This document shows, piece after piece, positions 39,912 to 49,410 of a stretch of 64,000 nucleotides of DNA (position 1 is the first letter of the stretch; every line of letters begins with the position of its first letter). The notes under the pieces were generated by a model that had not been told where the DNA came from, searched no databases, and saw nothing but the letters and a program-made list of their open reading frames with translations. The stretch is from contig CM041465.1 of assembly GCA_023213395.1 (NCBI GenBank), positions 79,305,741 through 79,369,740 on the forward strand. Reading direction: 5' to 3'. Position numbers and translations under genes: made by a program. The stretch is from Cycas panzhihuaensis (Eukaryota > Cycadophyta).

Positions 39912-40440
39912 TCCTGATGATAGTGTTTGCGCTCCAAATATTGTTGTTAATCCAGATGATGGCCTGAAACAGACACCTCTGACAGGTCCCGAAAGATTCC
40001 CAAAAATGGTTCTCTTCGTTATTTCAGATGGTATCTGAGGCATGCGAAGTATTGGAGTAATTACTGCTGAAGTTGTGACTCCAATAGTTGTTGAACCAGT
40101 AGCAACAAAAGATGACACTTGTTGCACTTTCCATCGATACAGATACTAGTGTCGATGCAGTGGATCCAACACCAAGTACGGAGGTTGCAGTTGTTGATGT
40201 TGCTTTGCCTGATAAGGAAAAACTAGGAATACCATCAAGCATGCTAGTAGAGCTTGTCAAAGATGCCTACAAAAGTTGAGTTGAGGAAGAGGAAGAGGAC
40301 ACAGATGAACCAAACCTTGAAGAAAGGGCATGAAGTGATGATGTAGTCATGGTTGTCGAATGGGACATCGCAACCCTGAGATAAAATGGTCATCCACCCT
40401 TGTTGATGTGCAGAATCGTCTTCTTCATCTCCCATTCGAT
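39912..40440 (-). pseudogene. Ser/Thr-rich reading region of F, unidentified
   Basis: The minus strand opens with MGDEEDDSAHQQGWMTILSQ at 40435, then after a break STSMLDGIPSFSLSGKATST, TTATSVLGVGSTASTLV, and in the next frame VATGSTTIGVTTSAVITPIL, RMPQIPSEITKRTIFG and FRPSSGLTTIFG, ending where the PP2A segment starts. The composition (Ser/Thr/Val) and overlap of frames suggest decayed exon sequence of one or two host genes. It is unlike B' subunit N-termini that I know and has no Gag motif. I cannot name it. Confidence 0.45.
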
Positions 40441-40652
40441 AGCGTCCTTGTCATGGTTGGGGCAGGTTGAGATCGACTAGGATTCGAGTCTCCATGGAAA
40501 TAGGTAAAAATGTAAAGTTGTGATAACTTTCCTCAACCTTTATGGCTAATGAAAAAGAATAGGTCAAGAAGAAGAAGTCTAAACAAAAGTTAAAGGAGAA
40601 GTGAATGAAGAGAGAGAGAGAGAGATTAATGCCAAGATCCATAAAGACCGAC
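40441..40652 (-). other. 5' leader of F
   Basis: Non-coding; contains a (GA)8 run at about 40611-40626 and a TTCTTCTTGACC-type pyrimidine stretch (minus). No feature beyond this. Confidence 0.5.
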
Positions 40653-40667
40653 GACTCTGATACCAAT
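40653..40667 (-). other. primer-binding site of F
   Basis: The minus strand reads ATTGGTATCAGAGTCG at the LTR edge; the same arrangement (AATTGGTATCAGAG) occurs in E at 50353. Confidence 0.88.
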
Positions 40668-40930
40668 TGATATGTATTTAGATTCAAGCACAGATCTTAC
40701 CAAGCACAAGAATACTAGAATAGGAGGAAAGAAGAACTTCTCTCTTCATTGATTCTCTTGAGGAAATGACTTACGTATTTATACAAGCTTGAGTTAGTTA
40801 TATGTAGGACACATGTATGTTCCATGCAAGATGTGTCACATGTGTACCTAATTAGTAATTACGTTCCTTAAGTATCTTTAAAGTGTATTAAGACTAAGAC
40901 TATAAATGACTATATAATAAATACTCATCA
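40668..40930 (-). repeat. 5' LTR of F
   Basis: Direct repeat of 37044-37318; 263 bp; TGATATG...CTCATCA. Confidence 0.9.
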
Positions 40931-40935
40931 ATAGC

Positions 40936-41990
40936 ACTCCACAAAATGGAACAATTTATATCTTAGGCACATCAAAGGGTGGCCAACAGACATGTGAGTA
41001 GAGAAGCCACTTGCCACAAGATACTAAACGTTGGGCTATGGTGGAAAACATTGTTCAATGACACATGGAGTTGAGTAAAAAAGTGTGATTACTTTCAACA
41101 GATAGGGAAAGCCCATCACCAAGATTTCCAACCTCTTAACCCAATTCTATCTCAAGGTCCATTTGAGAAATGGGGAATCGATTTTGTTGGTCCCATATGT
41201 CCTACCATGAGAAGATCTCTGGAAAGATATATATTGGTTGCCATTGATTATGCATTTAAATGGGTAGAAATAAGACCACTTAAAAATGTTGTCACCCAAA
41301 ATACAACATGATTCCTATATGAAGTGATTATAAAAAGATTTAGATGCCCACTAGAATTAGTAAGTGATCAAGGGTCCCATTTTTTCAACGACGTCATTCA
41401 GGAGCTTACAACAACCTTTATGATCATCCACAAGATATCAACCCCATATTACCCATAAACAAATAGCCAATTCGAGAGTTTGAATAAAATTATTAAGAAT
41501 TGCCTATGAAAGATATGTGATATTGGGTGATTTGACTGGGCAAAGAAAATACCTTCTTTATTATGGGCATTTGGTACAACCAATAAATGAGTTACTAGAC
41601 AAACTCCCTTCTAGTTAGTATACATACTTGAGAAAATTGTTCCCTACAAAGTTGAAATCCCAAGCCTCTACATATCCCTTACTTACCACTTGGGAGATGA
41701 AAAATCACTTCAAAAGAGATTATTACAATTAATTCAACTAGAGAAAAGAAGGCACATGGTAAACTAGATGCAAATTATTGAGAAAACAAATGCTAGGAAG
41801 CATGAAACAACTAGCATCTTTGATCACCACAATTTTAGGAAAACAACAAAGTATTACTTTATGACGACAAGTATAAAACCCACCCAAGGAAATTGAAGAT
41901 GAACTGGTTAGGTCCCTACATAATCCAATCCCAAATAGTTTAGTTCAATTGTAGGAATCATATGGACAAATGTTGCCAAAATTGATCAAT
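40936..41990 (+). pseudogene. integrase of C (OTA/Tat type)
   Basis: After F the C frame gives the zinc finger AHQRVANRHVSREATCHKIL and CDYF (the second Cys is replaced by Phe). The core follows: GPFEKWGIDFVGPICPTMRR near 41160-41215 (first catalytic Asp), YILVAIDYAFKWVEIRPL, ELVSDQGSHFFNDVIQELTT near 41355-41410 (second Asp) and STPYYP..NSQFESLNKIIK near 41440-41490 with the catalytic Glu in QFE. The C-terminal part runs to about 41990 with TPFXLVYILEKIVPYKVEIP. Despite stops the catalytic triad is still encoded. Confidence 0.87.
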
Positions 41991-42504
41991 GGTAGCTAAT
42001 TAAAACCCTATCACTATTAAGATAAATAAAAATCATCGAAGGAATCAATGACTATACTATAAATGTGATATCTGAAGTTGAGGACAATGGAAGTTGTCTT
42101 GGTATCAAGAAGATGGTTCTACCTTAATATGTAAAGATAAAAATACCAAAAAAAAAGGTGAAAAGATAACCTATAACTTGACATCTAACATTTAGACAAC
42201 ATTGAAGAATCTTTAGAAAAAGCACACGTATTAGCAATAGAACCCTACAAACCCCAATATCAGGCAACAAAGGGGAAAAAAAAGAAGAAGCAAAAAATTG
42301 AGTAAAAATGTCATCTTCAGAAGCACACCTAGGAGTGTTTGTGAGCAGCCAAGTGACTAGCATAGGAACATCCCATCGAAGAAAGCAACTGCGAATGATT
42401 TAGTGAAAAAATCAATATATAAACTTATTTTTTAGTTAAAATTCCTCATTTGTTCAAACATCTGAAGAAGAGAAGCATTCTAACATTGTAGCACAAGTGT
42501 TTAG
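41991..42504 (+). other. region between integrase and E insertion in C
   Basis: No recognisable domain. It holds A-rich and purine-rich runs (near 42140-42300) and ends at the 5-bp target TTTAG (42500-42504) of element E. It is probably a spacer between pol and the downstream frame of C. Confidence 0.4.
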
Positions 42505-42840
42505 TGATGTGATTTTGTGCTCAACCCTCCTTTCTTTAGGCACGAAATGTTCACAAGAATGGCAATTTCTTCAGGATTCCGAGGGCTTTCAAGAAAAAAC
42601 AGAACCTGAGCAAAGCCAGAGGAGAGGAGAGAGAAAATCTTCACTTGTATCTCTTCATTTCTTTCTTTGAGAATTGTACATATTTATACAAAATTGAGTT
42701 AGTTGTATGTGGGATACCTGTGCACCTAATTATTAATTATCCTAAGTAACTTTTACAATGTTGTATATATCTAGGTACCTTTAAGTACCTCTTTATAATG
42801 TTACTTAGAAAATACAATAAGACTAATCATACACTTATCA
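42505..42840 (-). repeat. 3' LTR of E
   Basis: Direct repeat of 50367-50681; 336 bp. It includes a TTTATACAAA segment near 42680 equivalent to the TATA region of the F LTRs. Confidence 0.94.
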
Positions 42841-42849
42841 TTTCCTTTC

Positions 42850-42974
42850 TGCTTAAAAAGAAATTGACCCCAATTTCTGCTGAAGATGGGGAAAATGCTC
42901 CTGTAGTGTTGAGGCAGAAATCCACTTGGAACTGGTGGGTAGAGTTTCTTTACGACCAATGAGACATGTGGTTG
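42850..42974 (-). pseudogene. end of the E polyprotein (chromodomain-like tail), after G
   Basis: The minus strand reads TCLIGRKETLPTSSKWISAS then TLQEHFPHLQQKLGSISF and a stop. It continues the reading of 45253-45300 (TRHRTTT) when G and one copy of its 5-bp target are left out of account. The position and the W-containing pattern correspond to the second half of chromodomain-like tails on chromovirus integrases. Confidence 0.8.
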
Positions 42975-43462
42975 TGTTGGAGTCTAAAATGATCCTATGG
43001 CTGCGAGAGGACCAGAGGTAGGTCAGATAACCTAAGTTGTGCAGGCATGGACCGTACAAAGGTACGCACGAGGCAAAACGGCAGAGAAATCGGCGTGCAG
43101 GTATGATGATGCGTACGCACGAACGGGTACGTATGACAGATACGTACCAACGACGGAACAGAACCAAGCGGAAGCGGTACGCATGACTCAAAGGGACCAG
43201 TGAAGACCTGTTGAGCTGCCAGACGTACGTACGGACGTACGGACACAAAGGATAATTAATTAAGTGCCTAAACAAGTGATTAATGGAAAGGTACGTATGA
43301 CTGAAGGGGTACGGTTATGACAGGCAGTCATAACCCTTCAGCCAAAAGGTACCAACATGAGTACTTAAGGAGGTACGCATGAACCACCAGGTGAGGGTGA
43401 GAGTCGATTATCACAGGTATGCAAGAGGTATCTTGTAAGTGTAATAAGACACCCCGAAAGTC
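42975..43462 (+). repeat. 5' LTR of G (internally deleted)
   Basis: It matches the right LTR up to GATTATCACAGGTATGCAA (about 43428) and then jumps to GAGGTATCTTGTAAGTG, skipping some 340 bases that the right copy keeps. Dense GTACG/TACGT motifs occur between 43020 and 43320. Confidence 0.9.
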
Positions 43463-43485
43463 AACATTGGTTCCGTTGCCTGCAT
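43463..43485 (+). other. primer-binding site of G (tRNA-Asp-like)
   Basis: TTGGTTCCGTTGCCTGCATC directly follows the LTR end AGTCAACA. Plant tRNA-Asp primer sites read TGGCGCCGTTGCCGGGG; the match covers TGG, CCGTTGCC and neighbouring bases. Confidence 0.65.
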
Positions 43486-43603
43486 CCGTTGAGGAGGGAC
43501 AGGGCCTAGGGGTTTCAAAGAAAAGAATGTGTAAAGGGCAGAGGACCCTGGCTGCCATCGTGATGGCAGGTTGTAACTAAGCCACCGTGACGGGGACCTT
43601 CCA

Positions 43604-43966
43604 ATGCCACCTAAGAGGCCTTCAAGGTCGGAAGAGCCCCAGAAGGATACTTCACCCAAGGAAAAGGAGACCAGCAGACAAAGGGCACCAAGATGGTCGA
43701 AGGAAGCAAAACTCAGAAGGGCGAGGAGGTTAAGATCGCAAAACAACGAGACTAAAGGACAGTGTGTTGAAGGATCTGAGGCAAGTGGAGCCCAGACACC
43801 TCAGGAAGAGGAAACTCGTGGCGAACGCATGGTATTGACACCAGCCGCAATCAGAGATGATTTGTTTAACCCAGAGATTGAAGGGAAACCAAAAGTGGAT
43901 GAAAAACATCCAGAAACCTTAGAAGAGGGAAGTATACCTGTGGAGGACGATCAAGGACCGGTGTGA
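43604..43966 (+). CDS. Gag N-terminal module protein of G, first frame
   Basis: A 120-codon open frame starts MPPKRPSRSEEPQ, is rich in Lys, Arg, Glu and Ser, and ends at TGA 43966. The basic/acidic composition and the MPPK start match the Gag start of OTA-1 (ATG 2949), including PQEEE and MVLTPAAI (OTA-1: PQEQE, MVITLAPI). After the stop the same sequence track continues in the next frame, so this and the following frame are probably one broken gene. No capsid domain, knuckle or enzyme motif is present. Its role in the particle is unknown; packaging or targeting is a guess. Confidence 0.6.
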   Translation: MPPKRPSRSEEPQKDTSPKEKETSRQRAPRWSKEAKLRRARRLRSQNNETKGQCVEGSEASGAQTPQEEETRGERMVLTPAAIRDDLFNPEIEGKPKVDEKHPETLEEGSIPVEDDQGPV

Positions 43967-44027
43967 CAATGATAAGAAGGCGGAGGAAGGTCCCTCGGCA
44001 TATTGGGAGAATAAGCTAACGAGACTT

Positions 44028-44393
44028 TTGAAGATTCGGCGAAGGGAATCTGATCAATCGTATATTACAGTGACACCATGGACTATACAAGTTCCAGGTG
44101 TAGTGGAACCCATACACATCAAAACTCCATTCAAGAATCCGTTGTTTGGGAAAGATAGTACAGCGGTAGGCACTCCCAGTGCATCCCCGAAGGAGGGAAG
44201 AAAGGAAAAATCACCACCAGGTGGGGGACAGTTGCAATCTCCCAAAATGGATGACTATAGAGACTTTGGGAAACTGATTTTTAATGATACTTCAGAGGCA
44301 GCAAGAGCCGCCTTGAGACAGAGCGGAGGAGGAATACCCCGAAATTTTAAAAGTTTTTGGAGTTTTGCTGAGCAAGGATGCTCAAACCCATAA
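44028..44393 (+). CDS. Gag N-terminal module protein of G, second frame
   Basis: A 121-codon open frame with RRESDQSYITVTPWTIQVPG, HIKTPFKNPLFGKDS, a Pro/Gly/Lys-rich linker and MDDYRDFGKLIFNDTSE. The blocks SYxxVTP, FKNPLF and MDDxRxFGKLI occur in the same order in OTA-1 Gag (about 2440, 2390, 2200). In OTA-1 the capsid domain follows; here the frame ends and the 3' LTR begins 20 bp later. Just upstream (about 43985-44010) the sequence encodes AYWENKL in another frame, equivalent to YWENW of OTA-1. The ATG at 44028 may not be the true start. Confidence 0.6.
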   Translation: MKIRRRESDQSYITVTPWTIQVPGVVEPIHIKTPFKNPLFGKDSTAVGTPSASPKEGRKEKSPPGGGQLQSPKMDDYRDFGKLIFNDTSEAARAALRQSGGGIPRNFKSFWSFAEQGCSNP

Positions 44394-44413
44394 TTGTTGA
44401 CCCAGGATAGATG

Positions 44414-45252
44414 TTGGAGTCTAAAATGATCCTATGGCTGCGAGAGGACCAGAGGTAGGTCAGATAACCTGAGTTGTGTAGGTACGGACCGCATGCAGGG
44501 TAATGCATGAGGCAAAACAAAGAAAGAAATCGGCGTGCAGGTGCGTATGATAGGTATGTACCGAACGAGCACGTAATGACACGCACCAACGCGTAAACGG
44601 AACCAAGCGGAAGCGGTACGCATGACTCAAAGGGACCAGTGAAGACCTGTTGAGCTACCAGACGTACGTATGGACGTATGGACACAAAGGATAATTAATT
44701 AAGTACCTAAACAAGTGATTAATGGAAAGGTACGTATGATCGAAGAATACGGTTATGACAGCGGTCATAACCCTTCAGCCAAAAGGTACCAACATGAGTA
44801 CTTAAGGAGGTACGCATGAACCACCAGGTTAGGGTGAGAGTCGATTATCACGGGTACGCAAAGGTGCGAAAACCAGCACGTATGTCAGCCAATTGGAGCA
44901 AAGACCTTGTATGATAAGTACCATCCGGTACGCATGTGTAATGTATGATCAGATGTCTTCTTTGGAATGCTCAGGAATGCATTCCAGCCTCTGTGTAAAT
45001 TGACTTGATTACTTAATAAAAGGAAGAGTTACGTAGAAGGTGGTGTATTCTTTGTGTTGTGATGATGAATTGCTGAGTATGTATTGATTTCTGTACTGTT
45101 GTGTACCATTCTGTGAAATATATGTGAAATATATGTGGAATGTATGTGAATGACCATGTTGACAGTATCTTGAACTAGACTATAACACTGTGTAACCTTG
45201 ACAAGTGAGAGAGGTATCTTGTAAGTGTAATAAGACACCCCGAAAGTCAATA
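44414..45252 (+). repeat. 3' LTR of G (full length)
   Basis: 839 bp, TGTTGGAG...AAAGTCAATA. It retains the segment missing from the left copy, including a TTAATAAAAGG block near 45015 that may serve as the polyadenylation region. Confidence 0.9.
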
Positions 45253-46500
45253 GGTTGTAGTACGATGTCGCGTACATCGATGTCGAGTGGAGAGAATGGT
45301 GTCTTCAGAAAGAAGAGGCTGGAAATCTGGAATTGTATCAACAGGATGAATAGGAGGAGGTTCCTCTTCCAAATATTGTGGCTCATATAACTTGAGTTGA
45401 TTGATATTAACAACATCATGAATCCCCAGATGTGAAGGTAGATCAAGGCGAAATGCATTTGATCCTATTGCTTGAAGAATAGTGTATGAACCAAACTGAA
45501 TTGGTTTAAGCTTATGGTGATGCTTAAACCTTTTTCTATCAAGGTAGAGCCAAACCTTATCGCCAATTTTGAAAGAACCTACAGAATGGTGTTGGTCCTG
45601 AGCGCTCTTGTATTTGAGATGTGTCTGATGAAGAATTTGATTGATCTTTGATTGTAACTTAGTCATGTAATCAATAAAAGAAACAGCTTTTTGTTGTTCT
45701 TTTTGTTCATGCTCTGTGACAGGAGAAGGCACAGCCAGTGATAATTCATAAGGAGCAAGTGGTTGATATCCATAACAGACCTCAAAAGGAGATCATCCTA
45801 GAGAAACGTGAGTTGCTCAATTATAGCTATGTTGGATATGATGTAGATGTGTGTCCCATTGTTTATTATGATGTTGGTAGATGTGAAGTGCATGCACCAA
45901 TGTCTGGTTAACCACTTATGTTTGTCCATTTGTCTGAGGATGAAATGATGTTGAATAACCAAGCATTCTCCACAATGCCTTCTAAAAATAGCTAAGAAAA
46001 TGACTATCCCTGTCAGAGATTATGGAAAGAGGGAGTCCATAATGAGCCCAAATATGCTAAAAAAATAAGTTTGCAGCGTGAGAATTAGAAATGTTTTTGG
46101 TGCAGGGAATAAAAATAGCCATTTTGGAGAACCAACAAACAACAATGAATATGTAGTTGTGTCCATGTTGAGTTTTAGGAAACTCGCTAATGAAGTCCAT
46201 CAAAATAGATTCCCAAGGTCGACTAGGAACAGGAAGCGGTTGATAAAGTCCAAGTTTACAATTAGATGGTTTGGACTGATTGCAGAGAGAGCAATGTCGT
46301 ACAGAATCTACTACTATCTTGGACATGGAAGGCCAATAAAAATATCGTTGAAGATGCCAAAGAGTCTTATGTGTTCCAAAATGTTTGCCACAAGTTGAAG
46401 AATGAACTTCCTCAAGGATCTGTTGTCGCGGAGCGCCTACTGGTGCACACAAACGATTCAATCTATACAAAAGTCCATCTTTGAGATGATAATCCAAGAA
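45253..46500 (-). pseudogene. integrase of E
   Basis: Two open pieces. 46497-46057 has DGLLYRLNRLCAPVGAPRQQ, the HHCC finger (EEVHSSTCGKHFGTHKTLWH, HCSLCNQSK), and the core start PWESILMDFISEFPKTQHGH with the first Asp. 45732-45247 has the C-terminal half: LQSKINQILHQTHLKYKSAQ, VGSFKIGDKVWLYLDRKRFK, LKPIQFGSYTILQAIGSNAF and IHDVVNINQLKLYEP, the GPY/F-type module that precedes the chromodomain. Between them the second Asp and the Glu blocks are disturbed by stops. The tail is split by G. Confidence 0.88.
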
Positions 46501-46639
46501 AGGTTCAAGATTGGATTGGGTGGGCTGAGATATAGCAATAAGGATAGGACCAAAATGAAGATCAGAGGGAAGAAAGTGTTGCCAGTCAGAATATGGATGG
46601 AGTGTGGAGGTGAAAAAGGTGGCTAAGGATAAGGCAGGA

Positions 46640-47265
46640 GGTCAACTGAGAAAGTTAGCAACTGTATTAGAAACTCCTTTTTTGTATTTAATGATAAGTT
46701 GAAATTGTTGAATATAGGAAGCCCACTTAAGATGTCTATGTTCTTGGATTTTTGATTGAGAGTTAAGAAATTGTAGTGGCTGGTAATCAGTATGAACAAT
46801 GGTTTCATTGCCAACAAGAAAGTGTTGCCAGTGACGCAAAGCTTGAATAAGAGCATAAAATTCTTTTTCATAAGTGATGTAATTAAGTTTGTCTTGGGAG
46901 AAGGTATCAGAATGGTAGGCAATAGGATGTCCTCCTTGCTTAAGAACGACACCAAGGGCATACTGGCAAGCATCGGTTTCTAATTCAAAGGGTTGAGAGA
47001 GATTGGGAAGATGTAGAACGGGTTCAGTACAGAGAGCTATCTTAAGTTTTTGAAAAACCAAGTTAACATAGAAGTTCCAGACAAAAGTTGTAGAAGTCTT
47101 GGTAAGACCAATGCTAGAAAAGCGAGAGATGAATTTCCTATAATAATTAACAGAGCCAAGAAAACTTTTGAGCTCAGTTAAATTAGATGGAATTGGCCAT
47201 TGTCGAATTATTCGAACTTTATCAAGATCAATATGGATGCTGTCTTTGTCAACGATGAACCCCAA
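46640..47265 (-). pseudogene. RNase H of E
   Basis: A 207-codon open frame: TELKSFLGSVNYYRKFISRF (connection), LVFQKLKIALCTEPVLHLPN, FELETDACQYALGVVLKQGG (catalytic Asp in T-D-A), YHSDTFSQDKLNYITYEKEF (second acidic residue), ALIQALRHWQHFLVGNETIV and HTDYQPLQFLNSQSKIQEHR (third Asp in T-D-Y), ending KKGVSNTVANFLS (the ADALSR block). All the expected catalytic acidic residues are still encoded. Confidence 0.92.
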
Positions 47266-47280
47266 ATAAGAGATGGAGTT

Positions 47281-47875
47281 CTATGTGAAGAAACATTTCT
47301 TAAATTTGGCTTTGAGTTGATGTTGTCGTAACAAAGCCAGAATGGTGTTAACATGTTGCAGATGTTCATTCAAATTGTTGTTGTAGACCAAAATATCATC
47401 AAGGTAGGCAATGACAAATTTACCTAAATGAGGCCAGAAGATATCATTGACGAGCCGTATAAAAGTTGCAGGAGCATTAGTCAGACCGAAAGGCATGACT
47501 AACCATTCGTACAAACCATGTTGAGTTTTGAAGGCTATTTTCCACATATCCTAAACTTCGACCCGAACTTGGTGGTATCCGAAAGACAAATCAATTTTTG
47601 TAAAATATGTGGCTCCTTTAACATGGTCAAATAAATTATCGATGCGTGGAATGGATACCCATTTTTAATAGTAATTTTGTTTAAGGCTTGGTAGTCAATA
47701 CACAAACGCCATTCTTTATCTTTTTTGGGAACAAGAATTGCAGGAGAACCACAAGGAGAACAACTAGGTTGAATTTTACCTTCATCAATTAACTATGTCA
47801 GTTGTCTTTACAATTTAGCATGTGTTAGTGGAGTCGTGCGATAAGGAGCCTGATTTAGAAGTGAAGATCCTGGAA
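47281..47875 (-). pseudogene. reverse transcriptase of E
   Basis: The minus strand begins VPGSSLLNQAPYRTTPL, then CGSPAILVPKKDKEWRLCID near 47690-47760 and [15 protein letters not shown]. Palm motif A is damaged near 47590-47640. The open piece 47547-47281 has FKTQHGLYEWLVMPFGLTNA and the catalytic box FVIAYLDDILVYNNN near 47380-47425 with both Asp intact, then EHLQHVNTILALLRQHQLKA. A stop precedes the RNase H frame. Confidence 0.9.
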
Positions 47876-47880
47876 CAAGA

Positions 47881-48561
47881 TTAATAGAATGTTGCACAGC
47901 ACGGGGGGGTTTGGGGGTTAGGGGGGGGGGGGTGTGGTAACCCCTTAGGTTCTGTAAAAACATCAGAGTGAGCATCCAAAAGAGATTTTATTGCTTTAGG
48001 AGGCATCTTGGTATAATTTTCTTTTTCTGCTTGACAAATCACACAAAGTGCCATTTGCCTGGAGGCATTGGCAAGTTTAACTGCAGGATTCTCGATAATG
48101 ATGGCCAAAGACGAAGAAACATTGTTTGCAAAAGTCAGTTTATACGCCTTTCCATTCTTATGCAATGTATAGGTATTATGATACCCATCATACAATGCTC
48201 GTTGATCATGCTGATAGGGTCTTCCCAAGACTAAGTCGTTGCAATCCATAGGAGTAACATCACAATCAACAGTATCCAGAAATGGTGGAATAGCGAAAGT
48301 AACAGTCCACATTTTATCGACCACAGTTGTTTGGCCATTGGCTTTTACCCACCCAAGCGTGTAAGGCATAGGGTGTGGTTGAGTTGCCAATTGTAAAGAA
48401 TCCACCAGCGATTGAGAAATCAAGTTTTTCATGCTTCCATTATCAATGATACAAAGAACCAAATAGTCCTTAATCTGACAATTCTGTGTGAAAAGTTTCT
48501 CTCGTTGGGAAGCAGAACATTTAGTGGTCATCAATATAAGATGAGGATTTGGAGCCTGCAT
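47881..48561 (-). pseudogene. aspartic protease of E
   Basis: A 226-codon open frame contains the retropepsin active site CIIDNGSMKNLISQSLVDSL near 48405-48465 (D-N-G instead of D-S-G), LGWVKANGQTTVVDKMWTV and the family block DCNDLVLGRPYQHDQRALYD near 48190-48250. It ends with KSLLDAHSDVFTEPKGLPHP, the standard entry to RT. Near 47918-47931 a run of about twelve G interrupts the linker. A similar order is seen in plant chromoviruses. Confidence 0.88.
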
Positions 48562-48599
48562 ATTGGGTACCTCTATGATGTCAGTTGATTATGCCATAG

Positions 48600-49264
48600 C
48601 CTGGTGTTCAACGACTAAGGTATGAGGTTTTTGCTGTGCTCTACACTCTACATCTATATGGCGCAAATGTTATGGAGGTAGATGCAGGTGCCTGAGATGG
48701 CCGTGGTCTTCGTTGTAGCTTATTTTCAATTTTGAGAGCAAATTGACAGGATGCTTCTAGTGAAGAGATCTAGAGAAGACCCATTTCTCGCAGTATGGAC
48801 GAAAAGAGTCCTCCTATAAACTTCAGCTCGAGAATGTGGTCAGAGTCAGAAACTTCTAACCATATAGAAAGTTTGACAAACTCATCAATGTATTGTTGAA
48901 TTGTTTGTCCTGCAACTTGGCAAAGATGAAGCCATCATGTAGTGAGTGCATCAATGTATCCTAAAGGATAAAATCAACTGCGAACAACATTTTTGAATTC
49001 TCCCCATCAAATAAATGGTTTATCACGGGAATATGATTGCCACCATGCTAATGCTTGCTTTGCCATGTGTACTTCAGTGACAATTATTTTTTGTGCCTCC
49101 GTAAGTTGCTGTGTTTTAAAATAGGCTTCTAAACTTTGAAGCCATGCATCTAATTTATTGGCATTCATGGTCCCTTCAAAAAGTGGAATACTAATTTTAG
49201 CATCCAATTTGAATGGAGTTGATGGAATTGGGACGACTGTTGGAATATTTTGTTGATGCAACAT
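48600..49264 (-). pseudogene. gag of E
   Basis: The open part 49264-49007 reads FKLDAKISIPLFEGTMNANK, LDAWLQSLEAYFKTQQLTEA and KIIVTEVHMAKQALAWWQSY, which is the capsid N-terminal signature of plant chromovirus Gag (P.F.G......W....E.YF, then A..WW). The continuation to 48600 is stop-broken, with a readable QYIDEFVKLSIWLEVSDSDH-type segment near 48820-48890 and FSRSLEASCQFALKIEN near 48730-48770. No knuckle is seen; many plant chromoviruses of this type have weak ones. Confidence 0.8.
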
Positions 49265-49410
49265 CTACTAAAACATTGCCATCATGTTGGTAACCAAGTT
49301 TTGTTGAAAAGCTTTTGCATCCTGACGCTGCTCCCGAAGCTCTTATGTTAAGAGTTCAGTAATGTCGAGATGTGATTGATCTTCTTGATCAAGAGATATG
49401 TTTGTAAACA

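Larger units (their letters stand above)
37044..40930 (-). mobile_element. F: non-autonomous LTR element carrying host gene sequence
   Basis: LTRs 37044-37318 and 40668-40930 have TGATA...CATCA-type ends, with CG for TG in the left copy. The primer site TTGGTATCAGAGTCG is beside the right LTR, so it reads leftward. Flanking 5-mers ACAGT/ATAGC match at three of five, with C/T differences. Internal content in transcription order: a Ser/Thr-rich reading region, a PP2A B' fragment, unidentified sequence, 44-bp tandem repeats, and a short pol C-terminal remnant of the E family. It lacks gag, protease, RT and integrase cores. Confidence 0.85.
42975..45252 (+). mobile_element. G: small non-autonomous gypsy-related element coding only a Gag N-terminal module
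   Basis: LTRs 42975-43462 and 44414-45252 share TGTTGGAGTCTAAAATGATC at the start and CCCCGAAAGTCAA(C/T)A at the end. Exact 5-bp duplications GGTTG lie at 42970-42974 and 45253-45257. The primer site is beside the left LTR on the plus strand. The 950-bp interior has two open frames matching the N-terminus of OTA-1 Gag and nothing else of gag or pol. The LTRs, richer in G+C than the surroundings and full of GTACG, are unlike any other LTR in the window. It must have relied on proteins of an OTA-type partner. Confidence 0.9.

Noticed and set aside
42853-43275. 140-codon open frame on the minus strand
   Set aside because: Runs through the LTR of G into the tail of E; only its last 40 codons are real (E polyprotein end). 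The Arg/Tyr-rich part is translation of the GTACG motifs.
43604-44393. Host gene encoding a Lys/Glu-rich nuclear protein
   Set aside because: The blocks match the Gag N-terminus of OTA-1 and the frames lie between paired LTRs, so it is element-encoded.
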